From: Catalinimonas niigatensis
Lineage (GTDB): Bacteria > Bacteroidota > Bacteroidia > Cytophagales > Cyclobacteriaceae
Assembly: GCF_030506285.1 (NCBI RefSeq)
Contig: NZ_CP119422.1
Coordinates: 186,001 to 250,000, forward strand
DNA: 64,000 bases
Direction: 5' to 3'
The translations under genes and the position numbers were made by a program. The stretch's first letter is position 1. The number at the start of each line of letters is the position of its first letter. Below, in pieces: positions 62,147 through 64,000 of the stretch. The notes beneath the pieces were generated by a model. It had not been told where the DNA came from. It did not search any database and was given only the letters and a program-made list of their open reading frames with translations.

Positions 62147-64000
62147 TTAAAATCCGATATTAAGTCCTACAGTATAGGATTTAGCATTAGGATAACTTCC
62201 ATAATCCAAACCGAGATTACGGTTTCCGTTTTGCCCTCCCGAAGTCTGATAGTTTACTTCAGGATCATATCCGGGATAATCAGTGAATGTCAGTATATTC
62301 TGAGCACTGACGTAAATTCTCAATCTTTCCAGATTCAGCCTGTCCAGCACTGTTTGGGGAAGGGTGTAACCCAAAGCCAAATTTTTCAGACGGATATAAC
62401 TGCCATCATAAATCCAGCGGGTAGATACCCGACGCGTACGTCCTGATGAAGCTTTGGGAATATCTGTATTGGTATTGCTGGGTGTCCAGCGGTCTAGCGC
62501 TTCCGTAGTCGCATTGTTGATACCGGAGAGCAGATTTAATTCCATTAACGTATAGCTAAGGATATCATTGCCCTGCGAACCCTGGAAGAAAATATTCAAA
62601 TCAAAGTTTCTCCATTTGAAATCGTTGTTAAATCCCCAGATAAAATCAGGATTAGGATTACCGATAATTGTTCTGTCATCGCTGTTCAGTGTGCCATCAG
62701 GTCCATCGGTCAGGTTACCTTCCTCATCGCGCCCATAGATGTCCATAAATTTCTCTCCACCGGCTTCCTGCTCAAATCCACCGCCGGCTACAAAGTCATC
62801 ACCCTCCTGGTACACTCCATCATACATCCATCCAAAGAAAGTACCCACCGCATACCCTTCACGTAAGATCTGGGTATCTCCCAGGCCTACCATATGACCG
62901 GGAGCAGAGCTGTAAAAGATATCGTTTCCGTCAGGAAGTGAAAGCACTTTATTCCGGTTGGCAGATACATTCAAATTGGTGGTCCACTGAAACTCACCCG
63001 TCAGATTGCGAGAGGAGATCATGGCTTCCCATCCTTTATTTTCTACTTTACCGAGGTTTTTTAGTTGTTCAGGATAACCGGTATACTGTGGTAAACGAAC
63101 CTCAAACAGCAGATCTGAAGTTACCATGCTATAATAATCCACCGTTAAGTTGATCCTGTCATCCAGAAAACCGATATCTGCACCAATGTCAAATTGCGCA
63201 GTAGTTTCCCAGCTAAGAATTTCGTTGGCTACCTCAGTAGGGCGGGCAGCATTGACTGATTGTCCACCAATCACTGAATATACAGGAGAGAATCTGGCCA
63301 GGGTTTGATAAGGGCCAATGGCTTGGTTTCCGGTCAGACCGTAACTAACCCGCCATTTCCAGAAACTCAGCCAGTTGACATCTTGCATGAACTGCTCTTC
63401 TTTCATGTTCCAGGCCAGTGCCCCGGAAGGGAAGAATGCCCATTTGTTATTTCTGCTAAAATTAGAAGCTCCATCATAACGAGCGTTGAAAGTCAGTAAA
63501 TAACGATCAAGCAATGAATAATTCAAACGCCCATAATATGACGCTATTTGCCATTCGGTAAGGCCGGAATTAGGTGCCTGATAAACTGATCCTGAGCCAA
63601 GTCCCCAGAATGAAAATGAGTCATTGATGAACGACTGGCTTCTTCCTCCCCAGTCTTCTGAAGAAGATGACTGAAAAGAGTAACCTGCCATTACAGATAG
63701 GTTATGAATCTGGCCAAATGACTTGCTATAGGTCAGATAATTCTCATTCAGCAGTAGTGTATTTTTTGATCCGTCTACGCGAGCATCTCCCCCTCCTGCA
63801 TTTCTACCTTCCTGCAAAGTAGTTGGTGAATACCTTCCTCGGCGACCATTGTTGGTGGTTGCTCCGAAAGTTGTCCTGAATTTGAGGTCTTTGAAGATAT
63901 CATATTCTGCGTACACGTTGGCCTGAAAACGATCGTTAACAGACTCATCCTGCAATTGGGTAGCAATCGCATAAGGATTGTCAATCGGGTCGTTCAGGCG
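62147..64000 (-). CDS. susC: SusC/RagA-family TonB-dependent transporter, N-terminus beyond window
   Basis: The frame is open to the right window edge, so only the C-terminal 617 residues are seen. These form the beta-barrel part of a SusC-type TonB-dependent receptor, with LKFRTTFGATTNNGRRGRYS, EQFMQDVNWLSFWKWRVSYG, TGNQAIGPYQTLARFSPVYS, TAQFDIGADIGFLDDRINLT and the family-typical FNNDFKWRNFDLNIFFQGSQ. It ends in a barrel strand SYTVGLNIGF. It imports the oligosaccharide captured by SusD. The plug, TonB box and carboxypeptidase-like N-terminal domain lie outside the window. Confidence 0.94.
   Translation of the reverse strand, partial: RLNDPIDNPYAIATQLQDESVNDRFQANVYAEYDIFKDLKFRTTFGATTNNGRRGRYSPTTLQEGRNAGGGDARVDGSKNTLLLNENYLTYSKSFGQIHNLSVMAGYSFQSSSSEDWGGRSQSFINDSFSFWGLGSGSVYQAPNSGLTEWQIASYYGRLNYSLLDRYLLTFNARYDGASNFSRNNKWAFFPSGALAWNMKEEQFMQDVNWLSFWKWRVSYGLTGNQAIGPYQTLARFSPVYSVIGGQSVNAARPTEVANEILSWETTAQFDIGADIGFLDDRINLTVDYYSMVTSDLLFEVRLPQYTGYPEQLKNLGKVENKGWEAMISSRNLTGEFQWTTNLNVSANRNKVLSLPDGNDIFYSSAPGHMVGLGDTQILREGYAVGTFFGWMYDGVYQEGDDFVAGGGFEQEAGGEKFMDIYGRDEEGNLTDGPDGTLNSDDRTIIGNPNPDFIWGFNNDFKWRNFDLNIFFQGSQGNDILSYTLMELNLLSGINNATTEALDRWTPSNTNTDIPKASSGRTRRVSTRWIYDGSYIRLKNLALGYTLPQTVLDRLNLERLRIYVSAQNILTFTDYPGYDPEVNYQTSGGQNGNRNLGLDYGSYPNAKSYTVGLNIGF

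Overview
This 64-kb window is chromosomal DNA from a Bacteroidota bacterium, most likely of the order Cytophagales. The indications are AT-rich intergenic DNA with few Shine-Dalgarno sites, a SusC/SusD pair, many N-terminal secretion signals (lipoprotein, Tat and Sec), a RibBA whose GTP cyclohydrolase half is degenerate, and Bacteroidota-type TPR and beta-barrel proteins. No rRNA, tRNA or CRISPR array was seen.

Layout. (1) 1-10.8 kb: a C39-like protein cut by the window edge, a sigma-70 family factor, a rhamnose-themed run (L-rhamnose mutarotase, secreted polysaccharide deacetylase, GH106-type alpha-L-rhamnosidase), a PagL-like outer-membrane protein, a Tat-exported glycoside-hydrolase-like protein and a secreted nucleoside hydrolase. 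(2) 11-12.7 kb: an apparently intact IS3-family element inserted in the remnant of a second IS3 type. (3) 12.7-24.8 kb: housekeeping genes (ribBA, surE, a DtxR-type regulator, a glycosyltransferase, dapD, a 3-hydroxyacyl-CoA dehydrogenase, gyrA, TPR proteins). (4) 24.8-26.5 kb: a cluster of decayed IS3 copies. (5) 26.4-33 kb: a Tm-1-like protein and its TIM-barrel partner with a Gfo/Idh dehydrogenase. The 5' end of the dehydrogenase gene and a perfect Fur-box-like palindrome lie in an exact 459-bp tandem duplication. A haem-c lipoprotein gene is divergent. (6) 33-37.8 kb: isoaspartyl peptidase, cyanophycinase and cyanophycin synthetase, a complete set for making and degrading cyanophycin. (7) 38-44.3 kb: PAS histidine kinase, enolase-superfamily dehydratase, Kef-type antiporter. 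(8) 44.3-55.5 kb: a tightly packed operon with a divergent AraC regulator. (9) 55.6-64 kb: a giant hybrid histidine kinase and a SusD/SusC pair, SusC being cut by the window edge.

The most interesting system is region 8. Reading in the direction of transcription it encodes an Rbs-type sugar ABC importer (ATPase, permease, binding lipoprotein), a Gfo/Idh dehydrogenase, a RuBisCO-like protein, a DUF1537 kinase, an ApnO-like oxidoisomerase and an ApnL-like lactonase. Together these match the known D-apiose -> D-apionolactone -> D-apionate -> 3-oxo-isoapionate -> 3-oxo-isoapionate-4-phosphate route, with the RuBisCO-like protein as the last step. Apiose is a branched pentose of the plant polysaccharides rhamnogalacturonan II and apiogalacturonan. 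The rhamnosidase and mutarotase genes and the SusC/D pair elsewhere in the window fit a lifestyle based on pectin-like glycans, but a link between them is inference.
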